A stretch of DNA of 64,000 nucleotides from Nitrobacter vulgaris (GCF_031453995.1 NZ_JAVDPZ010000002.1:1-64000), one strand, 5' to 3'; positions 1-8,564 are shown, counted from the first letter of the stretch. Numbers and translations: made by a program. The notes: generated by a model not told the origin, from the letters alone.

Positions 1-287
1 AACCCATGCTCGTCGCGCAGCCGCTCGAAAATCCGCTTCGCCGTGTGTCGCTGCTTCACCGGGCCGGTCCGGTCCGCTTCCAGGATCGCATCGATCACCG
101 GCAGCAGCGCGCCCAGCTTCGGCTTCATCACAGGCTTCGTGCGCGTGTAGCCAGGCGGCAGCGAGAAGCGGCACATCTTCAAGACCGTCTCGCGGCTCAG
201 CCCGAATACCCGGGCCGCCTCACGACGGCTGTTGCCCTCGACAAAGACGAAATGCCGGACGGCGGCGTAGACTTCCACGGCAAACAT
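1..287 (-). CDS. istA: IS21-family transposase IstA, N-terminal part (cut by window edge)
   Basis: The translation from the ATG at 287 begins MFAVEVYAAVRHFVFVEGNS and continues through an RREAARVFGLSRETVLKM helix-turn-helix and a GYTRTKPVMKPKLG segment, then a DRTGPVKQRHTAKRIFERLRDEHG stretch. This is the pattern of IstA transposases, whose N-terminal HTH precedes a DDE integrase core. Only about 95 residues are present because the gene runs off the left edge, so whether the element is intact cannot be judged. IstA acts with the ATPase IstB to insert the element. Confidence 0.75.
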   Translation of the reverse strand, partial: MFAVEVYAAVRHFVFVEGNSRREAARVFGLSRETVLKMCRFSLPPGYTRTKPVMKPKLGALLPVIDAILEADRTGPVKQRHTAKRIFERLRDEHG

Positions 288-395
288 TCCCGGCCGACCC
301 CCAAAGGGATCAACCTAGCCACTGGACGGTTTTTACTCCGCCCGCACCGACATCACGCCGGCGCTCCGTGGCCTACTTTGTCACCGCCACGCACA
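1..395 (-). mobile_element. IS21-family insertion sequence, partial (one end inside window)
   Basis: The minus strand carries the start of an IstA-like transposase and, upstream of it, a terminal region. The minus-strand sequence starting TGTGCG at 395 fits the TGT start typical of IS21-family ends. Between 395 and the istA start the minus strand has short related blocks (GTGGCGGTGACAAAGTAGGCCAC and later GCGGAGTAAAAACCGTCCAGTGGC), consistent with the multiple terminal repeats of this family. The exact end at 395 is inferred from where the neighbouring nuclease reading frame stops looking conserved. The rest of the element, including istB and the other end, lies left of the window. Confidence 0.6.
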
Positions 396-750
396 TAGAT
401 TGCAGGTCTTTCAACAGGAAAACGAAAAAATCGTCTTTCTCATCAGGCTTGATCAACACGTATACGCACAGGAGATCAGGATTCAAAAGCGTGCGGGGAC
501 CACGAACTTTTTGCTCGCCATCCATAAAATCAATATCCAAGAACGAAGTCGCGGTGAACTGCCAAGAGGGACCGTTTATCGCCTTCACTTGTATCGGGAC
601 GGCATAACCACGTTCGTTCGCTACGAGAAGATCGAACATAGGGACATTGCCAGCGAATGGAGTCGCCACATAACCCAGACGTCCAAGTTTAGCCACGACG
701 AGATGTTCCCCGATCTGTCGCGTCAATTGCATTGATCGTCCGGTCGCCAT
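373..750 (-). pseudogene. Small PD-(D/E)XK nuclease-like protein, 3' end truncated by IS21
   Basis: The 125-aa frame has an early helix with Glu (RQIGEHLVVAKLGRLGY), then PMFDLLVANERG and IPIQVKAI-like PIQVKAIN. The E...FD...Q-V-K arrangement matches the PD-(D/E)XK nuclease fold, as in Mrr- or Holliday-junction-resolvase-like proteins. Conserved-looking sequence ends at FFVFLLKDLQS; the last residues MCVAVTK lie inside the presumed IS21 end, so the gene is read as a disrupted remnant with native codons from about 396 to 750. Its substrate and original length are unknown. It could also be a complete short protein, but the junction with the IS end argues against that. Confidence 0.5.
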
Positions 751-1181
751 CGCGTCACTCTTAATGGAGTCCAGGAATTAGAGCCCGATGAGGAACGAGG
801 CAAGGGCTCCAGAACCGTGTTAGCTTCTGCATGTGAGCGCCGTCGACGAAGCCCGGACCGGGCTACCGCATTAAACGCAGCTTTTTCCGCACTCAACGAA
901 TCGACGGGCGCCCGCGTTATAGCCCGAATGAATGGGTCCAAACCCCCGGTCCCCACCTTCGGCGTTGGGCGCGTAATATGTGCATTACCCTATTTTGCCC
1001 TAGAATGGCCCAGGACGCGTTTCGACCGATCTTCGCTATTCGAGCGCATTCAGAGCCTGAAAACTCACAAGCGGCGAGGCACGAGGCCCCATGGCGAAAG
1101 GCGCGATCCTGTAACGCGCTGAGTCCTCCAACCCAGGGTCATTGACAAGTACAACAGATTCGAAGCTTTAGTTGGATCAAC
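751..1181. other. Non-coding gap of about 430 bp
   Basis: No convincing gene is seen; open frames here have no recognisable domains. A TTGACA hexamer at 1142-1147 could be a -35 element for the gene starting at 1182, but no good -10 follows. Divergent promoters for the flanking genes are the most likely content. Confidence 0.35.
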
Positions 1182-1706
1182 ATGGCGATCCACCACCCCA
1201 TCGCGATATGCAAATTCCACGGGCTTTTTCCTGTACGGACTTTTGCTCTTAGCCCAGGATCAACCGTCACGGTTCTCAGGTGTGGGACCGACTGCCCTCA
1301 ATGCGGGGGCCCGTGCGAAATCCTCCCCGGTACATACCGAGCGGGATTAGACCGGATAAATCTTCTCATCGACCCGAGTATTTCGCTCCTCGCCTTGGGA
1401 GCAATCAGAAAACTTGCCGAGCGAGTAAAGGCAGGTGAAATCACCGTTGAAAAAGCCAAGCACGAAGCCGAAAAGATACATCCTAAGGCGGCACGCCTTT
1501 TCGATATTGCTAACTGGTCGGATACAGCAAAGGCAACGCTGCTGGGCGCAATAATCACAGCCGCTGCATCTTTCGCCGTAGCAAAAATAGCATCATCACC
1601 CACGATAAACATAAATCCTACTGTTGTCGAAAGGGTACTTACCAAGCCTAACCAACCAGCGCCGCGACCAAAGCGACCCCAGAAAAAACAGCCGAGGCAT
1701 CGCTGA
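1182..1706 (+). CDS. Hypothetical protein with N-terminal zinc-ribbon-like cysteines and one membrane-like helix
   Basis: Unrecognised 174-aa protein. Visible features are a compact cysteine cluster CGTDCPQCGGPCE near residues 34-46 that could bind zinc, an alpha-helical charged middle part, a hydrophobic alanine-rich segment ATLLGAIITAAASFAVAKIA around residues 121-140 that could cross a membrane, and a basic, proline-rich tail (KRPQKKQPRHR). It stands alone on the plus strand, facing the packaging-type operon. The ATG at 1182 is the first in frame and has only a weak GGAT upstream. Confidence 0.5.
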   Translation: MAIHHPIAICKFHGLFPVRTFALSPGSTVTVLRCGTDCPQCGGPCEILPGTYRAGLDRINLLIDPSISLLALGAIRKLAERVKAGEITVEKAKHEAEKIHPKAARLFDIANWSDTAKATLLGAIITAAASFAVAKIASSPTININPTVVERVLTKPNQPAPRPKRPQKKQPRHR

Positions 1707-1773
1707 CACTAACGCGAGTACGCGCGAGACCAAAAGGCATCGGCCAAATGCCTTGACGCACCACAACCTTGTT

Positions 1774-2466
1774 TCATTTTACAGCCGCGAGAGCAGCTGT
1801 CGCCTGTCTTTCCATCGCTTCGGCTTTCTCGACAAGATCAGCATCGGTGAGGCTGTCGACGAAGGAAATCGCCACCGAGCCCGCGCGATTAGCATCCTCG
1901 ACTGCCTTGCTCAAACGTTCAAGGCGATTAAGTTCGGACGCAAAATGCTTTGATGTCCATGCGTTGCGATGAAGCGATAGCTCGGCATCCGATAAGCCCG
2001 ATAACCAAGCGGGGGCCGACAGGATGGCCGAGACGAGTAGCTGGTCATCGTTTTTGATGGCATCCGCTATGATCGCTTTTCGACGATCTTCGGGCAGCGA
2101 AGTCAATCTCTCTCGCAATTCGCGCTGGCGCGCCTCATTTAAAATGTCCTTCGAGGCAAGCGGCGCTTTCACCTTTGATCGGATTGCAGCGATCTCGGAT
2201 TGAGCAGCTCCGACAGAGTCATCCAGTGATTTCGTGGCGCGTTCGAGAAGCGTGAAGTTTGCAGCCCGGGCGTCCTTGTGTCGTGCAGCTTCAGTTCGCA
2301 TCGTGTTTTTTAGAACGATTGCGGTGATCGACGCTGCCTTCGTAGCGAGTTCGCGGGTTGTCTTTACGGCGTCAAAGAGCGATTGCATTACGGAATCGTC
2401 GGCGTCTTTGACCATGTGGCGTGTTATAGTGGCTTCGTGAACTGTTGGCGAAAGTGTTTTCATCAC
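1774..2466 (-). CDS. Hypothetical alpha-helical protein downstream of large terminase
   Basis: Unrecognised 230-aa protein, rich in Ala, Glu, Lys and Arg with heptad-like stretches, predicted here by eye to be largely helical. Its ATG overlaps the terminase stop codon by four bases (ATGA at 2463-2466), so the two are probably translated in a coupled way from one mRNA. Position after the terminase fits a head-assembly accessory or packaging partner, but no sequence motif proves that. Confidence 0.55.
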   Translation of the reverse strand: MMKTLSPTVHEATITRHMVKDADDSVMQSLFDAVKTTRELATKAASITAIVLKNTMRTEAARHKDARAANFTLLERATKSLDDSVGAAQSEIAAIRSKVKAPLASKDILNEARQRELRERLTSLPEDRRKAIIADAIKNDDQLLVSAILSAPAWLSGLSDAELSLHRNAWTSKHFASELNRLERLSKAVEDANRAGSVAISFVDSLTDADLVEKAEAMERQATAALAAVK

Positions 2467-4046
2467 TGCCTCCGTACTGGATAAGGAAGAAAGCCCCGTT
2501 GCGCATTAAAAAGGGAGAGCTCGGCATCAAGTCCCTTTCCGGGAATGCAGCTATTCCGTTCGGCATTGCTCATGCCCCGGTTGAGTTTGCGGTGAATTTC
2601 CAATTGGGCCGCGCCGTGGGCGCTAAAGATCGTGAACCGTCTGGGGGTCGCTGTTTCTGTTAGGACACCGGCAACAGCGTTGGCGATATCGTCATGTGAA
2701 TGAGAGGGATGGTCGATGCTGTCACGTCCACCGCGTGCTGTTCGTCGTTCGAGACTGACGAATTGCGAAACGAGCTTTGAATGATCCAATAGTTCGCAGC
2801 GTCGACTGTTTAGCAAAGGAAGCATATCGCGATAGATGTCCGATTTGGACTTATCGGCGACTTCGTACCGAACGCCATACTTTCTGAATTGCTCTCGTGG
2901 CCACTCGCCCGCGTAACGATCTCCTGTGACTTTCGTGATGCGATACGATCTCATCAGGCCCGCGTATTCGATGACCACGCTTTCTGGACTGAACGGAGGG
3001 CGCACCTCCCTAATGGCATCGAGAAACAAGCTATCGGCATCGCGATGGGCGATAGCTAGGGTGAAGCTATCAGCGCTACCGCCGCTTGGATCGACGAATG
3101 CGAAATATCGAAATCTCGATTGATGGGGTCGCTCGAATACGCCTTGAGCGATGCAAGCTTTTATGACTTCAAGACTGACGAACGACTCGACATCGGTCCT
3201 AAACTCGGCCCCGTATTCGGCGGCAGCCTTTGCCGGATCGCGTTCCATCTCATAGTTGATCACCGATTGGGTGATCGACGGATTCATGGTTCGGGTAGGA
3301 GCCTGCCACACCAAACAGGGATCGCCGTTTTTGCCAAAATGCGTTTTGTAGCTCTCCCACAATGCGCCTTTACGCGCGTAGGGTGAACTGGCGCACAGCA
3401 TAATCGAGCCGGGTATCGATGCCATTCCGGGACGTAGCGCGGCGATAATCTCAGTGTCGGGCTCGGCCGCATTTTCAATGGGCCAGAAGGCGATCTCGTC
3501 GAGAACCGCTGCAACGATTGAATAACCCCGCGTGCTACGGAAAGAAGCAGTGTGCACTTCGATTGTGACGCGGTTGCATAAGTCAATCTGATCCGTACGC
3601 TCAGAATCGATTAACGCCTTCAACATCGGTACGGAGTGCAGTAGACCCTTGATGTATCGGACGAGTACTCGTGCTTGTCGGCGATCCTGGGCAATAAGCA
3701 TGATGGTGCCACGTTCGCCGGGACTAAGGTGCTGAGTGTAATCTTTGAAGGTTGCGAGATAGACAGCCGTGAGCGCCATGATGAATGACTTTCCGCCACG
3801 CCGTCCGCATACCAACCAAGCCTCTGTATGACCCTCTAGGTTTGGCGCATCGCGTCGGGTGCATTCTCGGAACAGCTCCCGTTGCTCATCATTTAGCGGC
3901 AGGCCAAACAACGCGGAGAGGAATACGTGCCATGCGGCCCACGACTCTGGGTTCTTGAATGCAGGTGCGAAGAGGGCAGGGTCGTTGATAGCGTCGAGGA
4001 TTGTCGTGCCGAGGTGTCGTGGTTTGTGTCGGACGCGCACGGTCAT
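2463..4046 (-). CDS. Phage-type terminase large subunit
   Basis: This 527-aa protein has the two domains of large terminases, the DNA-packaging motors of tailed phages. The ATPase part has Walker A GRRGGKS at residues 81-87 and Walker B IVAAVLDE at 177-184. The nuclease part has the spaced acidic residues FVDPSGG (D319), VTGDRYAGEW (D376) and HDDIANA (D452, D453), as in RNase-H-fold terminase nucleases that cut concatemeric DNA. Both catalytic centres look intact. Its ATG overlaps the preceding small gene by four bases. Portal, capsid and tail genes are absent from the window, so its packaging substrate may be a helper phage system, DNA of this element, or nothing if it is a relic. Confidence 0.88.
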   Translation of the reverse strand: MTVRVRHKPRHLGTTILDAINDPALFAPAFKNPESWAAWHVFLSALFGLPLNDEQRELFRECTRRDAPNLEGHTEAWLVCGRRGGKSFIMALTAVYLATFKDYTQHLSPGERGTIMLIAQDRRQARVLVRYIKGLLHSVPMLKALIDSERTDQIDLCNRVTIEVHTASFRSTRGYSIVAAVLDEIAFWPIENAAEPDTEIIAALRPGMASIPGSIMLCASSPYARKGALWESYKTHFGKNGDPCLVWQAPTRTMNPSITQSVINYEMERDPAKAAAEYGAEFRTDVESFVSLEVIKACIAQGVFERPHQSRFRYFAFVDPSGGSADSFTLAIAHRDADSLFLDAIREVRPPFSPESVVIEYAGLMRSYRITKVTGDRYAGEWPREQFRKYGVRYEVADKSKSDIYRDMLPLLNSRRCELLDHSKLVSQFVSLERRTARGGRDSIDHPSHSHDDIANAVAGVLTETATPRRFTIFSAHGAAQLEIHRKLNRGMSNAERNSCIPGKGLDAELSLFNAQRGFLPYPVRRQ

Positions 4047-4513
4047 TCGTCGTCATCCTCCTCGCTCTCGTGTTCGACCTCGTTTTGTTTCTCCTGCTCT
4101 TTAAACCGTAGATAATCTTGTAGCGCTGGCGTGACGTCTCGCTGCCGTCGTTGAAGACCCAGGGTCACAAGCAGTCGGCGTTGGACGTTGATCGCGGCGA
4201 GCAACTCATTGGTCTCGATCTTATGCCCGCTTATAAACCGGACCTCCTGATCTTCGATGAAGGCAGAAAGTACGCCCGCGTGCTGGACCAGTTGCCGTTC
4301 GGCGGTTGAGACGTTCGATGCCCCACCTAGGTCTTCTTGTAATCTGTTTACGACCTCTTGCGCCCGGCGAGCCGCCACGGTGCGAAGATCTAGATCGGCG
4401 AATGATTGGAAACGAGCCTTGGAGACCTTGAGCTTACCGCGCTGGATCGGTGCACTGCCGCTGCTCCGAGCTTTGCCGCGAGATTTGGCCGCTTTTTCTT
4501 GCTTTTCTTGCAT
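4043..4513 (-). CDS. Small basic/acidic protein upstream of terminase, possible small terminase subunit
   Basis: The 156-aa product has a lysine/arginine-rich N-terminus (MQEKQEKAAKSRGKARSS), a helical middle and a very acidic tail ending EEDDDE. Position directly before a large terminase, with a 4-bp ATGA overlap, is where small terminase subunits (DNA-recognition partner) are usually encoded. There is no recognisable HTH signature, so the assignment rests on context and size only. A GGAAG lies about nine bases upstream of the ATG. Confidence 0.5.
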   Translation of the reverse strand: MQEKQEKAAKSRGKARSSGSAPIQRGKLKVSKARFQSFADLDLRTVAARRAQEVVNRLQEDLGGASNVSTAERQLVQHAGVLSAFIEDQEVRFISGHKIETNELLAAINVQRRLLVTLGLQRRQRDVTPALQDYLRFKEQEKQNEVEHESEEDDDE

Positions 4514-4913
4514 TTAGCCGGGCTTCCAGCGTTTTCCACCAGCTTATCCGCTACGCGATTTGCTTGCAACATGTGTGCAACACACGATCACAAACCGCTT
4601 AATTTATAGGGTTTTCGATGCGACGGTCGGATTATTTATCCGCGAGTCAAACTGTGACAGAACGTCGATTTTAACAATTATCGCAAACGCTTACACCATG
4701 TTTGAGGCACACAAAAGCGGTTCGCGAAAATTTAAGATTTTTGGCTTCCGAACGTCAGAACATTTTTGAGCGGGGCTGCGTGTGTCAGCCGCAACTTCCC
4801 TTAAACGGAAACGGCGATAATCTACCCCTGACCAATAGGCTGACCAGCTTAGCTTAGGTAGTTTTAAATTTAAGGTAGCGCAGCTCGGCAATTTGAAAGC
4901 CTCGGAGAGTCCC
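4514..4913. promoter_or_regulatory. Divergent intergenic region of 400 bp, AT-richer than flanks
   Basis: It separates the minus-strand packaging operon from a plus-strand secreted-protein gene, so it should hold both promoters. It contains GTGTG-CAA-CACAC (palindromic) at about 4573-4585 and the 11-mer TGCAACATGTG at 4565-4575. The same 11-mer lies at 7722-7732, upstream of an internal start of another minus-strand gene at a similar distance. No gene is seen; the short open frames in it have no recognisable content. Confidence 0.4.
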
Positions 4914-5918
4914 ATGCCATTGAAGATCATTCTGGTAATTGCGACCTTCTTTATTCCAACCATTTTGCTGGCTGATGAATATATTCAGCAACTCACTGAC
5001 CACGAGTGTGCGTCAAGAGGCGGAGAAATTACGCAGTGGATGAGCTCTGCCGGTGTCGTGCCAAAGCGGGGAACGTGTCGTATCCCCACCGGCGGCGCCC
5101 CCTCTTCGTCAACAGATCGCAGCCCGCCCTCATCGAGTAATGGAGATGTTGTAAAAGGTAGCATCACAGAGAGGGCGGGCGACAAGCAGTTTGCTGCCCG
5201 TGATTGGATCGGCGCTTCCATCACATACGAACTTGCTCACAAATACTATGGTTCAGGTGTGGATGCGAAGCGGGTAAAACGCAAAATGCAGATAGCTGAT
5301 TGTAAGGAAGCACAACAAGAGGCCAAGAAGCATGAAACCGACGGAGATATACGCGGGGCGCGTGCTGCATTGAGCGTGGGTATGGAGGACAGCTGTGGGC
5401 CGTCTGAAACAGACGTCTTGCTGGTCGAAACTATGCTGGAGCACCTGAACAGGTTGCGGTCAACAAGTGCCCCATCAGGCTCATCGCCAACGTTTAAACA
5501 AAGCAATCAAATTGGCTCGGAACCTACGCGCACTCCGACACCAGTAACACCCAGCACGGTCCAACCCTCCTCAAATAGGGATGCGATATTGCGTTCGACC
5601 GCATGGTGCTCCTCCACCGCCCCCGGAATTGGTTCTGCAAAGTCATGTATCTCGATTAAGGACGCGGGATATCATCAATTTGAAGTAGTCACCTCACCAT
5701 CCTGTCCGGGATCCTATGTTGCAGCCATTTCGGTGATGGAGATAGATAAGCGGACGTGTGCAAGGGTGACTCAAACAACCAGCGCTAAAGCGCCCGGCAC
5801 TGTATCGAATTACAAGGGTGCACCCGTTATTCTCGATGCAATCAAGTTCGATGGCAACAGTGAACTTCGTAAATGTTATGTACTTCGCCACAGCGGTGGA
5901 CCTTGCGAAATCCAGTAA
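4914..5918 (+). CDS. Secreted or periplasmic protein of unknown function
   Basis: I chose the ATG at 4914 because GGAGAG lies five bases upstream and the product then starts with a clear signal peptide, MPLKIILVIATFFIPTILLA, with cleavage likely near LLADEY. The mature protein of about 310 aa has a region with several cysteines, a Ser/Pro/Thr-rich linker (about residues 185-220) and a C-terminal cysteine-containing domain with SKSCISI-like and PSCPGSYV-like segments that may form disulphides. No family is recognised. A signal-peptide protein inside a packaging/replication module is unusual and may be cargo. Confidence 0.6.
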   Translation: MPLKIILVIATFFIPTILLADEYIQQLTDHECASRGGEITQWMSSAGVVPKRGTCRIPTGGAPSSSTDRSPPSSSNGDVVKGSITERAGDKQFAARDWIGASITYELAHKYYGSGVDAKRVKRKMQIADCKEAQQEAKKHETDGDIRGARAALSVGMEDSCGPSETDVLLVETMLEHLNRLRSTSAPSGSSPTFKQSNQIGSEPTRTPTPVTPSTVQPSSNRDAILRSTAWCSSTAPGIGSAKSCISIKDAGYHQFEVVTSPSCPGSYVAAISVMEIDKRTCARVTQTTSAKAPGTVSNYKGAPVILDAIKFDGNSELRKCYVLRHSGGPCEIQ

Positions 5919-6025
5919 TGTTCGAGATTGCCTTGTATTTCCTGTAGGTATCGGAGAAAATTATTGCCGATATTCAATGCGTTAAAGGTCATATTGATCG
6001 TTTGTATACATAATCATCATGAGGA

Positions 6026-6856
6026 TTACCTCGGAAGCAGATGCTCAACATCGATTGGAATCAAGCATCGATTGACGTTGATCTCCTTCCTAAACCTATC
6101 GATGACAGCTTGCGTTGAGCCGAGTGCGGTTGCAGCGATATAGCCCCGTCGTCGATCAACATGATATTTAATGGGACCGCACGTTTTCACCCATTCAGTT
6201 CGCCGCTTTTGTTGCTTTCCTCGATTCCATAACATCCGCCCTAGTGCGGAGTAGTTGATTTCGCGCAGGATCAGGCGCTTTCGCCAAAATTCGCGATAAT
6301 CGAAATTGATGAGATCATTGGCTGAATGAATGCCCGCGCGGCGCAGTGCCTCGCTTCCTGATATACGCCAATCGATGTGAAGACAGTATTCCTCGCCGGT
6401 GATCCGACACGGCAAATCAGCATAAGTCGCGATTTGGTTCGGGGCGCCTCGAGCTGCTGTGTACCGTGTCCCTTTGTCGAAACTGATGCCCTGATTTCCG
6501 TGGTGCTTCTTTACTATGATACTGCGGAACAACCGATCCGCATAATCCTTGTCGACTTCGTCATCGAAAATCCAATCCAAACTAATTTCCGCATAACTGA
6601 GGTGCACGCCGTCGCGGTTAGCGAGCCACCGCAGCACCTCATCGGTCGGTTGAAAAATATTGTAACGTTCGACATAACTCCGATTGAATCTCATAGGCCA
6701 AGGGTGACGTCGCAGTTTAATATACTGCTCATCACGCGGGACAGCCCGACATTGTTGGCCCAGCCAAGCAATCTCGTCTGGAGCTAACGGTCGCTTGAAC
6801 CAGACACGCATGCCGTCAATGTATGCGTGGACCGCAATCGGGTGGGGTATTGTCAT
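6026..6856 (-). CDS. Possible rolling-circle replication initiator (Rep_trans-like)
   Basis: This 276-aa protein shows the spaced motifs expected for phage/plasmid replication initiation factors of the Rep_trans type: YAEISLDWIFDD at residues 88-99 (resembles the R-x-D-x-A-x-D block), a IATYADL block at 142-148 (resembles the xIYDK block), and CLHIDWRISG at 158-167 (resembles the x-R-x-E block). The match is by motif pattern only, and the catalytic tyrosine is not certain. A GAAGG lies upstream of the ATG. It follows an AlpA-like gene in the same direction, a common pairing in integrated replicative elements. Alternative: an uncharacterised phage protein. Confidence 0.45.
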   Translation of the reverse strand: MTIPHPIAVHAYIDGMRVWFKRPLAPDEIAWLGQQCRAVPRDEQYIKLRRHPWPMRFNRSYVERYNIFQPTDEVLRWLANRDGVHLSYAEISLDWIFDDEVDKDYADRLFRSIIVKKHHGNQGISFDKGTRYTAARGAPNQIATYADLPCRITGEEYCLHIDWRISGSEALRRAGIHSANDLINFDYREFWRKRLILREINYSALGRMLWNRGKQQKRRTEWVKTCGPIKYHVDRRRGYIAATALGSTQAVIDRFRKEINVNRCLIPIDVEHLLPR

Positions 6857-6890
6857 GCCACGCCTTCGCGAAAAGCCACGCCCGCGAGTC

Positions 6891-7172
6891 TCAATCGTGT
6901 TTCGGATACAGCCTACGTTTGGCGACGCGTGATTTTATGCGGGGCTGAGGTTTCTCACGCGGCGGGATCGGCTTCACGTTTTCGTCGGGCAACAAGGCGC
7001 GGTCGATTTCCGAAGGTACCGCGACGATTGCTTTAGGCCCAAGTTTCTTCGCCGGGATGACACCCCTGTCGATCAGATAATATGCCGTGCGAACCGGCCT
7101 GCCGATGTACTGGGCAATCGCTCCCACGCCCCAAAGCAAATCTCGCGACGAAATATGATCGTTCTGCGTCAT
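6891..7172 (-). CDS. AlpA/excisionase-like helix-turn-helix protein
   Basis: The 93-aa product has GVGAIAQYIGRPVRTAYYLIDRGVIPAKKLGPKAIVAVPSEID, the compact winged HTH pattern of MerR/excisionase-like small proteins (HTH_17 type), followed by a basic tail (PRIKSRVAKRRLYPKHD). Such proteins regulate excision or replication genes of mobile elements. AGGA about eight bases before the ATG supports this start. It precedes the Rep-like gene by 34 bp and is probably co-transcribed with it. Confidence 0.65.
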   Translation of the reverse strand: MTQNDHISSRDLLWGVGAIAQYIGRPVRTAYYLIDRGVIPAKKLGPKAIVAVPSEIDRALLPDENVKPIPPREKPQPRIKSRVAKRRLYPKHD

Positions 7173-7231
7173 GGCGTTTTTCCTTTCACCATGACGTCAG
7201 TATTAGGAACGTTTGCGAGAATCTTCGCTCG

Positions 7232-7738
7232 TTAGTCGCGACTTTTGAACATCGGGTCTAAACGCAAGTTTCGAATTCTTTCGGAGGTGAGATCTGTCCA
7301 CCCAAAACGCTCGTTTGCATATACGGCAGCTTCTTCACATGCCTGATCCTCGGCGCTATTGGCACCCGTCGCCTTCATGCCCCCCTCAACCAACGCCTGT
7401 TTTTTCGCGAGCATGAAGTCGGAGACTGCTTTCTCCTTCAGTTTGGCTTGCAGTGTCTTGGGTGGGCGCTGCCGTCCCTTGCCAATACGTGCACCGCGCT
7501 TCGCGCACGCTAGGATACGCTTCCAAGCGTCGTAAGAAACGATTGGCATATCCACAGGAGTTCCGCGGAGAGACGCGAATTCCATGCGGATCTGAACAAA
7601 TTCGATTAAGTCGTGGTCGCTCAGATCGTCAGATGACGCGAGCGAGCTAATCTTGTTGCGCTTGTGTTGCATGTAGACTGTGCCACCATCGCTAAGTGTT
7701 TGAGACAGCGTGATTTTATCATGCAACATGTGCGACAT
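7232..7738 (-). CDS. Hypothetical protein of the phage-like module
   Basis: Unrecognised, up to 168 aa. The middle carries a basic segment (ACAKRGARIGKGRQRPPKTLQAKLKEK) that could contact nucleic acid. The start is uncertain: the ATG at 7738 has no ribosome-binding site, and an internal Met (MQHKRNK) at 7672 is possible. In favour of 7672, an 11-mer shared with the packaging operon's upstream region lies 50-60 bp before it. It is the first gene of the minus-strand run containing the AlpA-like and Rep-like genes and ends 59 bp before the AlpA-like ATG. Confidence 0.45.
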   Translation of the reverse strand: MSHMLHDKITLSQTLSDGGTVYMQHKRNKISSLASSDDLSDHDLIEFVQIRMEFASLRGTPVDMPIVSYDAWKRILACAKRGARIGKGRQRPPKTLQAKLKEKAVSDFMLAKKQALVEGGMKATGANSAEDQACEEAAVYANERFGWTDLTSERIRNLRLDPMFKSRD

Positions 7739-7800
7739 AAAAGCAGCCGGTCGGCGAACCGCTCAAACCAATCAAACCATTGAAGTGATTATATATTTTC

Positions 7801-7849
7801 GTGGCGCGCTCGGAGAGATTCGAACTCCCGACCCTCGGAATCGAAATCC
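7801..7849 (-). repeat. Left attachment repeat (tRNA-Arg 3' fragment)
   Basis: 49 bases identical to 20113-20161, covering the CCA end, acceptor 3' strand, T arm, variable loop and anticodon-arm 3' side of tRNA-Arg on the minus strand. The rest of the tRNA is missing here, so it is a non-functional att copy left by site-specific integration. Confidence 0.9.
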
Positions 7850-8564
7850 CTTAGTCACCGCGTCAAATCAAACATTTAGCTTTAGGTTGAGCGTCAAACC
7901 GTGCTGCAAAAATCAAGGGCTTAGCCCGGATTTGTCAAACCTCTGCTTTCTGAAGGCGGACAGCCGGGGTGGTCATTGATGGGCAACAGTACGCCGCAAG
8001 ACCATCTGAATCTCAGCAGAACTAGCATAGCGCGAAATCTCATACAGTTTGCCTGGCAGGCGAGGGTATGGGCTCGCCATAACGAAATTCAACTTTTTGC
8101 AGCATTAGCAAATTGCCGGCCATCGCGGCTGGGCGGAGCTTCGCTGAAACTGGGAGAGGGGCGCCCGGCCATCGCCGATTGAGCGCGGAATGATGAAACG
8201 GGTTGGTTTGACGACTGTCCCCGTTTACGTCCGCGCACCTAAATTCCTCTCCGCTCGCGGGCGAGATCAGCCGTCAGGTTGCCGGACCACAACAACCGGA
8301 AATGCACCGCCGGAACTTCAGGCGAAAGCCTTTCCGACGGCCCGACTGCCCGAGCACGGGCTGAGGGATAGCTAGGACCACGAACCCCAGCGTTGCCGCG
8401 GTGTATGCGCGGCGGGGAGCGGCTGGCCACCGATAAAAGGCAGTCCTGGGTATACGGTGCCGAGATGTGCTCCCTCCATGCCGCTCTCCTCTCCAGCAAT
8501 GGGGAGGGGGAGGATGCGGAAGGCGGATTATTGCCTGGTTGCAGTCATCAAAGGAGTGCCTCCG
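7850..8564. other. About 715 bp without a convincing gene, island left end
   Basis: Inside the left att repeat. A weak plus-strand frame at 7979-8182 (ATG, about 67 aa, segment ARNLIQFAWQARVWARHNEIQLFAALANCRP) could be a small protein or a remnant, with no ribosome-binding site. Nothing else is recognisable. The region may be a scar of earlier gene loss and must contain the promoter of the gene starting at 8565. Confidence 0.35.

Noticed and set aside
817..1122. 101-aa plus-strand ORF
   Set aside because: Arg-rich composition with no domain, no ribosome-binding site and overlap with an opposing frame; treated as non-coding.
7801..7849. Second tRNA-Arg gene
   Set aside because: Only the 3' half of the tRNA is present; the 5' acceptor strand, D arm and half the anticodon arm are missing, so it is an att repeat.
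8190..8499. Two opposing small ORFs at the left end of the island
   Set aside because: No recognisable domains and weak starts; probably chance frames in GC-rich DNA.
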